A stretch of 64,000 nt of DNA, taken from positions 1,922,001 to 1,986,000 of the forward strand of contig NZ_SMGP01000001.1 of the NCBI RefSeq assembly GCF_004339745.1, in the 5' to 3' direction. Of this stretch, positions 54,274 to 63,022 are shown one piece after another. Below the pieces are notes generated by a model, which did not search any database, was not told where the DNA came from, and saw only the letters and a list, made by a program, of their open reading frames with translations. Every line of letters begins with the position of its first letter. Position 1 is the first letter of the stretch. This DNA is from Paraburkholderia sp. BL9I2N2 (GTDB lineage Bacteria > Pseudomonadota > Gammaproteobacteria > Burkholderiales > Burkholderiaceae). The translations under genes were made by a program, and so were the position numbers.

Positions 54274-55779
54274 ATGTCCACCACGCCACAAGCTGCGGCA
54301 TCGCCTCCCACGGTGTCTGTCGAAGCAGGTCGCTTCCACGTCGATCGGCCAGCAAGCGCGAACGATGTGATCGACCTGGTGCGGCAAAAGAATATCCAGA
54401 TCGTCGATCTGAAGTTCACCGACTTACCCGGACTCTGGCAGCACTTCTCGATCACACTGCCTGAGGTTCATCCGGACCTGTTCGACGCCGGCATCGGCTT
54501 TGACGGCTCGTCGATCCGCGGCTTTCAGGAGATCCACGAATCGGACATGCTGCTCAGACCCGATCCGGCGACCGCTTTTGTCGATCCGGTTTGCGACACG
54601 CCGACTCTGTCGATCATCTGCGACGTCGTCGACCCGATTTTGCAGCAGCCCTATTCACGCGATCCGCGCTATGTGGCGAAAAAGGCGGAAAACTATCTAC
54701 GCCAAACCGGCATTGCGACCACTTGCTATGTCGGACCCGAACTCGAGTTCTTCATCTTCGACTCGATCCGCTTCGGTCAGGACCAGCATTGCGGCTTTTA
54801 CTATGTCGAGTCGTCCGAGGGCGACTGGAATACAGGTCGTGACGAGGGCGCGTATGGTGGCGGCAATCTCGGCTATAAACAGCGCTACAAGGAGGGCTAT
54901 TTCCCGGTTCCGCCTCACGACACGCTACAGGAAATCCGCTCGGAGATCGCGTTGACACTGCAGCAGGTCGGCGTGCGGATCGAAGTGCACCACCATGAGG
55001 TAGCGACCGCCGGCCAGAACGAAATCGACATGCGGTTTGCCACGCTCACGCGCATGGCCGACAACGTGATGATCTACAAGTACGTTTGCAAGAACGTCGC
55101 GCGCCGGCATGGAAAAGTGGCAACTTTCATGCCGAAGCCGCTGTTTGCCGACAACGCGAGCGGTATGCATTGTCACCAAAGCCTGTGGAAAGACGACGAG
55201 AATCTCTTTTACGACGCGAACGGCTGGGCGCTGACTTCCGACCTGTGCCGCTGGTACATTGGCGGCTTGCTGCAACACGCGCCCGCGCTGATGGCTTTTT
55301 GCGCCCCAACCACCAATTCATACAAGCGTCTGGTGCCGGGCTACGAGGCGCCCGTCAATCTCGCGATGTCGCAGCGCAACCGTTCGGCAGCGGCGCGCAT
55401 CCCGATGTATTCGGCTTCGCCGAATGCGCGGCGCGTCGAGTTTCGCTGTCCGGACCCGTCGGCCAATGCGTACCTTGCTTTCGCGGCGATGCTGATGGCC
55501 GGTCTCGATGGGATTGAGAACAAGACTGATCCGGGCGATCCGCTCGACCGCAACATCTACGACCTTTCGCCCGAAGAAGCCCGCAACATACGGCAGGTTC
55601 CGGGCTCGCTCGACGCGGCGCTGGCAGCGCTGGAGGACGACACCGCGTTCCTGCGCAAAGGCGATGTTTTCACCGACGACGTGCTGCAGACCTGGATCGA
55701 CTACAAGCGCAAACACGAGATCGAGCCGATCAAATTGCGTCCGCATCCCTGGGAGTTTTACCTGTATTTCGATATTTAA
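54274..55779 (+). CDS. glnA: Type I glutamine synthetase
   Basis: 501 residues, with an N-terminal extension of about 25 residues relative to E. coli GlnA. Conserved blocks: GIGFDGSSIRGF, YVGPELEFFIFD, GYFPVPPHDTLQEIRSE, HHHEVATAGQNE, MHCHQSLWK, TTNSYKRLVPGYEAPVNL, and RCPDPSANAYLAFAAMLMAGLDG; the C-terminus is HPWEFYLYFDI. The adenylylation tyrosine is Y429 in NIYDLSPEE, so it may be regulated as in enteric GlnA. The sequence diverges from a standard GlnA in the central region, suggesting a second paralogue. It makes glutamine from glutamate, ammonia and ATP, or a gamma-glutamyl variant. Followed by a UspA gene. Confidence 0.9.
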   Translation: MSTTPQAAASPPTVSVEAGRFHVDRPASANDVIDLVRQKNIQIVDLKFTDLPGLWQHFSITLPEVHPDLFDAGIGFDGSSIRGFQEIHESDMLLRPDPATAFVDPVCDTPTLSIICDVVDPILQQPYSRDPRYVAKKAENYLRQTGIATTCYVGPELEFFIFDSIRFGQDQHCGFYYVESSEGDWNTGRDEGAYGGGNLGYKQRYKEGYFPVPPHDTLQEIRSEIALTLQQVGVRIEVHHHEVATAGQNEIDMRFATLTRMADNVMIYKYVCKNVARRHGKVATFMPKPLFADNASGMHCHQSLWKDDENLFYDANGWALTSDLCRWYIGGLLQHAPALMAFCAPTTNSYKRLVPGYEAPVNLAMSQRNRSAAARIPMYSASPNARRVEFRCPDPSANAYLAFAAMLMAGLDGIENKTDPGDPLDRNIYDLSPEEARNIRQVPGSLDAALAALEDDTAFLRKGDVFTDDVLQTWIDYKRKHEIEPIKLRPHPWEFYLYFDI

Positions 55780-55963
55780 ACCGAACATTCGGGACCGGTT
55801 ATGGCGAGGCGGGCAGGTTTCGTTTCGACGATACGCAGTGCCTGTGAGGCGAGGATGACTATACTCAAAGAGGCCGCCTCTGATTCAGGTTCACCGGGTT
55901 CAGGTGGTAGAGGCGCCGCGCAGGATTTCAACGCGAGCCGGCCGGGCCGCGGGGGAGAAACGT

Positions 55964-56434
55964 ATGTTCAAGCATCTGCTGGTGCCGACCGACGGCTCGA
56001 CGCTTTCCGAGGCCGCCATTCAGATGACGGTCACGCTCGCCGTGGAAAGCGGAGCCAAAGTCACGGGCCTCCATGTCATTCCGGAGTTTCATGTCCTCGC
56101 TTATGGCACGGAGATGATCGCGGACAACGAGGATCGAATCATTCAGGCCGCGCGACAGCGTGCGGACGACTACCTGGAAGTTATCAAAAAAGCCGCTGCG
56201 CAAGCTGGTGTCGAGTGCAATATAGTTGCCACGAGCCGCGCCCATCCTTATGAGGCGATTATCAGCGTTGCAGCAGAGCAGAACTGCGATCTCATTGTCA
56301 TGGCGTCGCACGGTCGAAGTGGCATGCGGGCATTTTTGCTCGGCAGCGAGACCCAGAAGGTCCTGACGCACAGTCAGATCCCGGTTCTCGTCGTCCGGCA
56401 GTCGACGCCAGCCGGCGCGCATCCAGGGCGGTAG
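55964..56434 (+). CDS. Universal stress protein, UspA family
   Basis: 156 residues from ATG 55964 (GGGGGAG upstream). A canonical Usp: MFKHLLVPTDGSTLSEAAIQ and the ATP-binding VMASHGRSGMRAFLLGSETQKVLTHSQIPVLVV, the GxxGxx(9)GS arrangement preserved, unlike the copy at 16930. The gene is 184 bases after the glutamine synthetase and has its own site, so may be separately expressed. Confidence 0.92.
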   Translation: MFKHLLVPTDGSTLSEAAIQMTVTLAVESGAKVTGLHVIPEFHVLAYGTEMIADNEDRIIQAARQRADDYLEVIKKAAAQAGVECNIVATSRAHPYEAIISVAAEQNCDLIVMASHGRSGMRAFLLGSETQKVLTHSQIPVLVVRQSTPAGAHPGR

Positions 56435-56557
56435 TCCGGCTCGTAGCCGAACGGGTGCGTCGGCCCGGAAGTGTACGAATGAATTGAATCGGAATCCTTA
56501 TATAGGATCCGGCATTCGCGCCACGGAGCGGTTCTTAACTCGTGTGGCGCCGTACCG

Positions 56558-57457
56558 TCACCCCTTGCGGGCGGCGACTCGTTGTTGCCGCAAAATCCTC
56601 ACAAAGTTCAGTACGGTCGGGGACTTTTCGCGTTGCCGATGAATCAACGCGATACCCGTCGACAGCGGATTGCCCCGCAGCGCGTGATACGACACGCTTT
56701 CGACCTGGATCTGCCGGATCGATGCGGGAACCACCGCAACGCCGAATCCAGCCGCCACGAGATTGGCCGCCGATGAGATCTGCGGCGACTCCATGCCGAT
56801 CGAAGGCGCGAAGCCGGCTTCGCGGCAGGCGCCGATGATCGAGTCATACAAATCCGGGCCAATGGGACGTGGAAAAAGGATGAACGGATCGTTTGCAAGA
56901 TCCGCCAGATCGATGCGCCGTCGCCGGTTCAAGCGATGATTCGCCGGCAACACAGCTAACATGTCTTCGTCGACGAGCGGTTCGACAATCAGCTCCCGGC
57001 AGTTCAGCGGCATGCGCACCAGGGCGGCATCGATCTGCCGCTCGGCGACTTTATCCAGCAGCAGCGAACTGTTGCTCTCCTCGCAGCTGATCGACACGCG
57101 CTCATACGCATGGCGGTAGCGCTGCATGGTCATCGCGACCGCAGGATGAAACACCGTCGAACCCGCGAAACCGAGCGAAAGCCGCCCGGTCTCTCCGCGT
57201 CCCGCGTTCTGCACCTCGACGAACGCCTGCTGCGTGTCCTCGACGATGCGTCGCGCGCGTTCGCGAAAGAGTCGTCCTGCCTCAGTCAATTCGACGCGAC
57301 GCGGATGACGGATAAACAGCGGCGTGCCGATTTCCCGTTCGAGCTTCAGGATCTGCTGGCTCAACGGTGGCTGGGCGATGCCCAGATGAGTCGCGGCATC
57401 GGTGAAATGCAGGTGTTCGGCGACCGCGAGGAAGTATCGCAATTGGCGAAATTCCAT
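56558..57457 (-). CDS. LysR-type regulator
   Basis: 299 residues from ATG 57457 (MEFRQLRYFLAVAEHLHFT; ten codons upstream is a longer alternative). HTH: GIAQPPLSQQILKLEREIGTPL. Effector domain: about 95-295. The 155-base divergent gap to the D-lactate dehydrogenase start makes it the likely regulator; the region has LysR-type T-N11-A possibilities around 57495-57520. Confidence 0.9.
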   Translation of the reverse strand: MEFRQLRYFLAVAEHLHFTDAATHLGIAQPPLSQQILKLEREIGTPLFIRHPRRVELTEAGRLFRERARRIVEDTQQAFVEVQNAGRGETGRLSLGFAGSTVFHPAVAMTMQRYRHAYERVSISCEESNSSLLLDKVAERQIDAALVRMPLNCRELIVEPLVDEDMLAVLPANHRLNRRRRIDLADLANDPFILFPRPIGPDLYDSIIGACREAGFAPSIGMESPQISSAANLVAAGFGVAVVPASIRQIQVESVSYHALRGNPLSTGIALIHRQREKSPTVLNFVRILRQQRVAARKG

Positions 57458-57612
57458 ATGTTTTTCGTCTCCAAATAGCGACTTCAAGATATTGGACTAA
57501 TGACCGGACTGATTTTAACCTTCGTGTCAATCCGATGCGCTCAAAGGTCGCAGCCGAATTCGCTGGACCCAGGCGACGCGCGTCGCGCCCAACGCCTCAC
57601 GAGGAGAAATCG

Positions 57613-59352
57613 ATGTCAGCAGCGCACACACCATGGGTAGCCGCCCGGTCCGACGTGGCTCACACGTTGATCGCGGAGTTACGCAGCATCGTCGGCAAGA
57701 AACATACGTTGACCGATGACGCCGCAACCCGCCGCTTCCGGACCGGCTTTCGTTTTGGCGGGGGCAGGGCGCTCGCGGTGGTGCGGCCAGGCACGATCGT
57801 CGAGCAATGGAAAGTACTGCAGGCATGCGTAGCGGCGAACATGATCGTGATCACACAGGCGTCGAATACGGGCCTCACTGGCGGCTCGACGCCCGATGGC
57901 GACGACTATGATCGCGACATCGTGATCGTCAGCACGAGCCGTATGAAAAAGGTGTTTGTGATCGACGCAGGCAAGCAGGTCGTCTGCCTGCCCGGCGCAA
58001 CGCTCGACCAGTTGGAAAAAACGCTGAAGCCCCTTGGCCGGGAGCCGCACTCGGTGATTGGCTCGAGTTGCATCGGAGCGTCGGTATTTGGTGGTGTCTG
58101 CAACAACTCGGGCGGTGCGCTGGTGCAGCGTGGCCCGGCGTATACGGAAATGGCGGCATTTGCGCAGGTCGATGAAACGGGCAAGCTGCACTTCGTCAAC
58201 CATCTCGGGATTCAGCTCGGTGAGACGCCCGAGGAAATTCTTGGCCGGCTCGAGCGCGGCGAGTTCTCGGATTCCGATGTCCGGCACAACGTGGGCGCCG
58301 GGTCGGATCGCGGTTATGCGAGCCATGTGCGTGAGGTCGATGCCGACACGCCGGCGCGCTTCAATGCCGACCCGCAGCGTCTTTATGAAGCGTCAGGCTC
58401 GGCTGGCAAGCTGATGGTGTTCGCAGTGAGGCTCGACACGTTTCCGATCGAACAGAACGCCAAGGTGTTCTATATCGGCACGAACTATCCCGACGAACTC
58501 ACCGAGATCCGCCGCCACGCGCTGCACGACTTCAAATTCTTGCCGATCTCGGGCGAATATCTCCATCGAGACGCTTTCGACGTCGCTGAAGAATACGGTA
58601 AGGATACTTTTCTGGCGATCAACTATCTCGGCACGTCGCGGCTCCCCGCGCTGTTCGGACTAAAGAGCCGTTTCGACGCGCTGTTCGATCGTCTCGGCTT
58701 TCTCCCTTCGCATTTCACCGATCGCGTCATGCAGGCCGCGAGCCGGCAGTTCCCGAGCCATTTGCCGCCGCGAATGAAACAGTACCGCGACAAGTACGAG
58801 CATCACCTGATGCTGAAGGTCGCCGCCGAGAGCGTCGACGAAACCCGCGCGTTCCTCTCCGGCTATTTTGCGAACTCCACGGGTGGTTATTTCGAATGCA
58901 CCGATGAGGAGGGCAGGAAAGCGTTCCTGCATCGCTTCGCCGCCGCCGGCGCCGCGGTTCGCTATCGTGCCGTGCATACCCGCGAGGTAGAGGACATCGT
59001 TGCGCTCGACATCGCACTGCGCCGCAACGATCGCGACTGGATCGAGACGCTGCCGCCCGACATCGAGGAATCGATCGCCATCAAGTTGTACTACGGCCAC
59101 TTCCTGTGCCACGTGTTCCATCAGGATTACATCGTCAAGAAGGGCAACGACTGTCTCGATGTCGAACACAAGATGTGGACGCTGCTGGACCGCCGCGGCG
59201 CCGAATATCCGGCGGAACATAACGTCGGCCATCTTTACCGTGCGAAGCCCGAGCTTGCGACGTTCTATCAGCAACTCGATCCTTGCAACTGCTTTAACCC
59301 AGGGATCGGGCAGATGTCGAAGTTCCAGAACTATCGGGAAGCGGCGGTCTAG
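57613..59352 (+). CDS. dld: D-lactate dehydrogenase, FAD-dependent (quinone)
   Basis: 579 residues from ATG 57613 (GAGGAG upstream). FAD PCMH domain: ALAVVRPGTIVEQWKVLQACVAAN, ITQASNTGLTGGSTPDGDDYDRDIVIVSTSRM, GSSCIGASVFGGVCNNSGGALVQRG. The C-terminal cap and membrane-association domain continue with FLPISGEYLHRDAFDVAEEYGKDTFLAINYLG and the FNPGIGQMSKF end. This is the E. coli Dld type, a peripheral membrane flavoprotein that oxidises D-lactate to pyruvate with the quinone pool. The LysR gene is divergent. Confidence 0.92.
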   Translation: MSAAHTPWVAARSDVAHTLIAELRSIVGKKHTLTDDAATRRFRTGFRFGGGRALAVVRPGTIVEQWKVLQACVAANMIVITQASNTGLTGGSTPDGDDYDRDIVIVSTSRMKKVFVIDAGKQVVCLPGATLDQLEKTLKPLGREPHSVIGSSCIGASVFGGVCNNSGGALVQRGPAYTEMAAFAQVDETGKLHFVNHLGIQLGETPEEILGRLERGEFSDSDVRHNVGAGSDRGYASHVREVDADTPARFNADPQRLYEASGSAGKLMVFAVRLDTFPIEQNAKVFYIGTNYPDELTEIRRHALHDFKFLPISGEYLHRDAFDVAEEYGKDTFLAINYLGTSRLPALFGLKSRFDALFDRLGFLPSHFTDRVMQAASRQFPSHLPPRMKQYRDKYEHHLMLKVAAESVDETRAFLSGYFANSTGGYFECTDEEGRKAFLHRFAAAGAAVRYRAVHTREVEDIVALDIALRRNDRDWIETLPPDIEESIAIKLYYGHFLCHVFHQDYIVKKGNDCLDVEHKMWTLLDRRGAEYPAEHNVGHLYRAKPELATFYQQLDPCNCFNPGIGQMSKFQNYREAAV

Positions 59353-59443
59353 CGGAACACTGCCATTGCGGAGTGCCCGCGCGCTTCATTGCACGGCACG
59401 CTGATTTCGCAGGAGATCGTGGAAAGGCTGAAATTCTAGACGG

Positions 59444-59465
59444 GGCGCGCCATAGAGCGCGCGCC
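59444..59465. terminator. Weak inverted repeat between dld and the GG-peptide gene
   Basis: GGCGCGC (59444-59450) / GCGCGCC (59459-59465), 8-base loop, in the 126-base convergent region. No T run on either strand. Confidence 0.35.
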
Positions 59466-59478
59466 TCGCCTCGCCATA

Positions 59479-59682
59479 TCAAAGGTGGTAATAGCCGTCG
59501 CCAACGGAATTCTGCAGCACGCCGTCGACGTAAACGCCCACGGGATCCCCGTCGGCCGATGTCAATATTGCGCCGTTGGCATGTTGGCCGATGAGCTTCA
59601 TGCGGCCTCCGTGAATTTCGGCCATCGCCTCGCGGTCCAGGTCAATGGACGTGGAAAGGTCCATGATCGTTAGTGCTTTCAT
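59479..59682 (-). CDS. Double-glycine-leader peptide (bacteriocin/RiPP-like precursor)
   Basis: 67 residues from ATG 59682, with a perfect AAGGAG at 7 nt. The first 26 residues, MKALTIMDLSTSIDLDREAM, AEIHGG at the end, form a double-glycine leader: acidic, with LxxxxLD and a GG cleavage site (G25, G26), as found in class II microcin/bacteriocin precursors processed by C39-peptidase ABC exporters. The 41-residue core begins RMKLIGQHANGAILTSADGD and ends VGDGYYHL; it has many Gly and Asp residues and no cysteines. No C39 transporter or immunity gene is in the window. I recall leader peptides of this type as a frequent but poorly studied Burkholderiales class. Confidence 0.65.
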   Translation of the reverse strand: MKALTIMDLSTSIDLDREAMAEIHGGRMKLIGQHANGAILTSADGDPVGVYVDGVLQNSVGDGYYHL

Positions 59683-59967
59683 GATGCGCTCCTTAGGTGA
59701 GTAGAGGATGAGGACTGGACGAGCGGCCGGACGCTTGCAGGAACAATGCATATGTCGTGCCATCGCGCGGGTTTGCGCTGGCTTGTCCATCCAACGGCAT
59801 CGGAGTGAGGCGCGGTGGGCTAACGGCCGCCACCTGAATTGATTTCAGTTGCCCGCACGCCAACACTGCAGTAGCGACGAGAGCTAAAACGTCGCGTGCC
59901 AGCGTTGGCGGGGGCGGCCCGCGGCCGGTACAACAGCGCGAGCAGGATGTGATGAACCTTTGGCCGT

Positions 59968-60558
59968 CTATTTCTTGACCGCCGGCTCCACGGAAATCGC
60001 AAGGGCCTCGGTGTACACGGCCTCCACCTGATCGCCCTTTTTGATGTTGGCGAACTGATCGGGGTCCTGCACCAGCAGGTCTAGTGTGTTGCCCTTTGGA
60101 CCTTTCAACGTGACGGTCCTGTTTTTTGGATTGACGGCAATGACATTAGCCACGATTTTCACTTCCCGGCCTACGGTGCCGCCGGGCTTGCCGCCAGCGG
60201 GTGCGCGCTCCATCGACGGGCGCTCTTCGGCCGAACTAATGCCGTCGCCTCCTTTCTTCAGGTTCAGGCTAAGTGCTTCACGATAAACGACTGTGACGAT
60301 GTCGCCAACCTTGAGCTGGTCAAAGTTGCGTGCCTCGTCCCCGACTTCCACCTCGACGACCTTGCCGTTTTTGCCCTTTAGCAGGACAGTTCTTGTCTCG
60401 CGATCAATGTCCTGCACAGTGGCCGTCACGCTCCTCGTTCCCTTGATGGTGACCGAGCCAGGCGCTCTGGTCACTTGCGTGTCGGCTTCCTGCTGTGCCC
60501 ATGCCGCGGGCGCCACGGCCACCAAGGCGGCGATGACGAGAAATTTTGCGTTCGTCAT
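59968..60558 (-). CDS. Periplasmic protein with duplicated beta-domain
   Basis: 196 residues from ATG 60558 (AAAGGAG upstream). Signal peptide MTNAKFLVIAALVAVAPAAWAQ. Two similar repeats of about 65 residues: SVTATVQDIDRETRTVLLKGKNG.. DQLKVGDIVTVVYREALSL, and KIVANVIAVNPKNRTVTLKGPKG.. ANIKKGDQVEAVYTEALAI. The LKGxxG, VGD/KKGD and V-Y-EAL motifs match one-for-one, so an internal duplication is plain. Predicted OB-like beta-barrels. The linker between them is Gly/Ser/Pro-rich. Function unknown; solitary gene. Confidence 0.75.
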   Translation of the reverse strand: MTNAKFLVIAALVAVAPAAWAQQEADTQVTRAPGSVTIKGTRSVTATVQDIDRETRTVLLKGKNGKVVEVEVGDEARNFDQLKVGDIVTVVYREALSLNLKKGGDGISSAEERPSMERAPAGGKPGGTVGREVKIVANVIAVNPKNRTVTLKGPKGNTLDLLVQDPDQFANIKKGDQVEAVYTEALAISVEPAVKK

Positions 60559-60869
60559 GAACTGCTCCTTTGAGACGCTAAGGCTTCGTTGGTAGCGGAC
60601 CGGCCGTGCGCGGATCGCGTTGCGTGTGTGGATTACGCGCCCCCCCGGGGAAGGCGCTCGCCTACACACGTGAATCGTCCTTGCACAAATCATGTCCTGT
60701 GAGCTGGCATTGCATGTTGCGCGGCCTGTAGGATCGCTCATTCATCAACTATCGTCGCGAGGCAGGCGCCTGGCAATAGGACCTTAGGCCAATGGTTTCT
60801 GCCCGGAAGATCTCGGCGAGACATCTCTCACGCGGCTCATGGTTGCTTTGAGCGATGGCCGGCAAGGCC
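60559..60869. other. Intergenic, 311 bases
   Basis: Between the secreted-protein start and the barrel remnant, both minus strand. No gene or clear motif. Confidence 0.45.
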
Positions 60870-61406
60870 TCAAAAGCGCAAGCCCACTCCGGCTTCGATC
60901 AGATCCGTGTCGCGGTCGTAGCGCGTGACGATGCGGTTCCATGTGATGCGTGTGAGCCAGTGCTGGCCGAGCCGGTAACTCGCTGATACGGCTACGAGCG
61001 CCGAGACGCGGCAGTCGCCGGTGCGGTTTTGCGGAAGGTCATCGTTCTGTGTGATGGAGACATAGGGCCCAACGCCGATCGACAGCGCGAGTTCTTCGTC
61101 GAAGAAAGCGCGGGTCGCCCAAAATTGCGCGGCAATACCGTCGCGGCGCGACTGGATTTTCCCTCCTTCGTGGATGTATGAGGCCGTCACATCCACATAG
61201 CGCCACAACCCGCGCCGGTATTCGAGACTTCCGGCATTGGCCGACTCGGAGTTGTCGCTGTTCAGGATCGTCTTGCCGAACATCGCGGTGATTTCGTTAT
61301 TCGTCACCTTCGTTGTCCGTGGTATCGGGCGCTGTCGCGGACCGGGCTCGCCCTTGGCTTCGAGTTGATAGCCGATGCCGAAGTGGCGCAGACGCGTTGC
61401 GTGCAA
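60870..61406 (-). pseudogene. Outer-membrane beta-barrel fragment, 5'-truncated
   Basis: The frame (178 codons) ends in the typical barrel C-terminus EAGVGLRF, with alternating strands such as WRYVDVTASYIHEGG, LALSIGVGPYVS, ALVAVSASYRLGQHWLTRITWNRIV. It has no signal peptide: the first codon available is TTG, 4 codons after a TAA at 61416-61418, and no frame upstream shows one. The reading therefore appears to have lost its 5' end. It could be a degenerate gene of the OmpW/PagL-like class. Confidence 0.55.
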
Positions 61407-61638
61407 ATGTATCCGTTATGCCTTGTGGCGAAACACCGTCACGTTGCCTTGAGGTCGGATTCAACCGGTGGATACAATAGTTTGCTGGAATCGGCGGTTG
61501 TACATGTTCATCAACCCTTCGCGATAGTGAGCGCTGACGCAACTTGGGTGTAGTCGAGACGTTGCATGTCACTGTCCATGTTGTTTAACAGGTGTGGTCA
61601 AGACGTGATCGTCGGTTATCGACGACGATCGGGGCGAA

Positions 61639-62832
61639 TCAGACGGTCTCGGTTTCGCGACGATGGGTCGTCGCGCGGTGCTGTATGCACGGCGGTTTCA
61701 TGCAACGATGCGCGGCTTCGGCGAACAGGAAAGCGATCGCAATCAGCGCGGCCGCAACCAGACTCAGGTACTGCCCGCCGATCGACTCGAGCACTGCACC
61801 GCCGAGCACGCCGGAGCAGGCAAGCCCGATGTATGTCGCGGTATTGTTGAGGGCCAGCAGCAGGGGTGCCACGCCCGGCGAGAGCTGCACGAGCCGATGT
61901 TGTTGCGGGACGATGAGCCCCCAGCCGCATATGCCCCAGATCGTGAGTGCAACTGCAGTGCTGAATGCATGCGCGGATGTCCACGGCAACGCACAAAAAT
62001 TGATGATGGCAAGCCACAGCATCGCATTGATGATGTTGCGGCTCTTGAATCGGTCCACAAGGCGGCCGGATAAGAGGTTCCCGGCCGTCGCCGCCACGCC
62101 CCACAGCAAAAACATCCCTGCGAGAATGCGTCCGTCGCCGTGCGTGACACGCTGCAGCACCACGCCCGCATACGTGTACACCATGAGGAACCCGCCAAAG
62201 GCGAATAGCGAAGTGAGCAAGGTGAGCGCGATCCGCACATCGCGGACCGGCGCAAGCCGTTCTCGCAACCGGACGGATGCAGGGCGGGGAACGGATGGCA
62301 GCATCGTCCAGACGCCGATCATCGCCACGACCCCGAGCAGCGTGACGAACCAGAGAGTCGTTCTCCAGCTTCCGAAACCGCCGATAAACGTGCCGATCGG
62401 CGAGCCGAGAGCGGTCGCACCCGTCAAGCCGGCTGTGACCGCAGCCAACGCTCGGCCGCGTTTTTCGGGCGGGGCAAGCGCGGAGGCAACGCCCAATGCA
62501 GTAGGCGAGAACAAAGCTGCGCCGAATCCCGACAGAGCCCGGCTCAATAAAACCCAGTGCAAGTCCGTAGCGATCGCGCTGAGCATGTTGCCGGCGACGA
62601 AAATACCGAGCGCGGAAACCAGCAGAAGCTTGCGCGGCCAGCCGCCCGCCAAAGCCGCCATGACCGGGGCAGCCAACGCGTAAGTCAAGGCGTAAAAGGT
62701 GACCATCAGCCCGGCGAGGCTGACGGATGTATTCAGCGATGCAGCGACGCCAGGAAGAATACCGGCAACCACGAAGTTGTCGGTACCCATTGCGAACATG
62801 CCCACGGCGAGTATTAGTAGTCGGCGGTCCAT
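61639..62832 (-). CDS. MFS transporter (drug/sugar efflux-like)
   Basis: 397 residues from ATG 62832 (AAGAG upstream). About 12 membrane helices. DRRLLILAVGMFAMGTDNFVVAGILP opens the DHA1/AraJ-type; GWPRKLLLVSALGIFV, ALSGFGAALFSPTALGVASALAPPEKRGRALA follow. Efflux carriers of this kind export drugs or arabinose. Divergent from the GlxA-type regulator at 63023, 190 bases away, so it is probably regulated by it. A C-terminal basic tail (HRATTHRRETETV) follows the last helix. Confidence 0.87.
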   Translation of the reverse strand: MDRRLLILAVGMFAMGTDNFVVAGILPGVAASLNTSVSLAGLMVTFYALTYALAAPVMAALAGGWPRKLLLVSALGIFVAGNMLSAIATDLHWVLLSRALSGFGAALFSPTALGVASALAPPEKRGRALAAVTAGLTGATALGSPIGTFIGGFGSWRTTLWFVTLLGVVAMIGVWTMLPSVPRPASVRLRERLAPVRDVRIALTLLTSLFAFGGFLMVYTYAGVVLQRVTHGDGRILAGMFLLWGVAATAGNLLSGRLVDRFKSRNIINAMLWLAIINFCALPWTSAHAFSTAVALTIWGICGWGLIVPQQHRLVQLSPGVAPLLLALNNTATYIGLACSGVLGGAVLESIGGQYLSLVAAALIAIAFLFAEAAHRCMKPPCIQHRATTHRRETETV

Positions 62833-63022
62833 ACGAAAGCTCTTGCGATAAGCGGTTTGAGGTTGAGTCCAAAGACGCGCGTCGCGCTTTGACTGGCACG
62901 CGATCACGGTGTCCGCCCGGCCGACTTTTTGCGCCGGAGCGGTATGGGTAGAGAATAAGCGTCGTTGACCATGTCTCAAATGTCATATATACAAGCGATT
63001 CAGGACATGACCTCGGCGCGCT

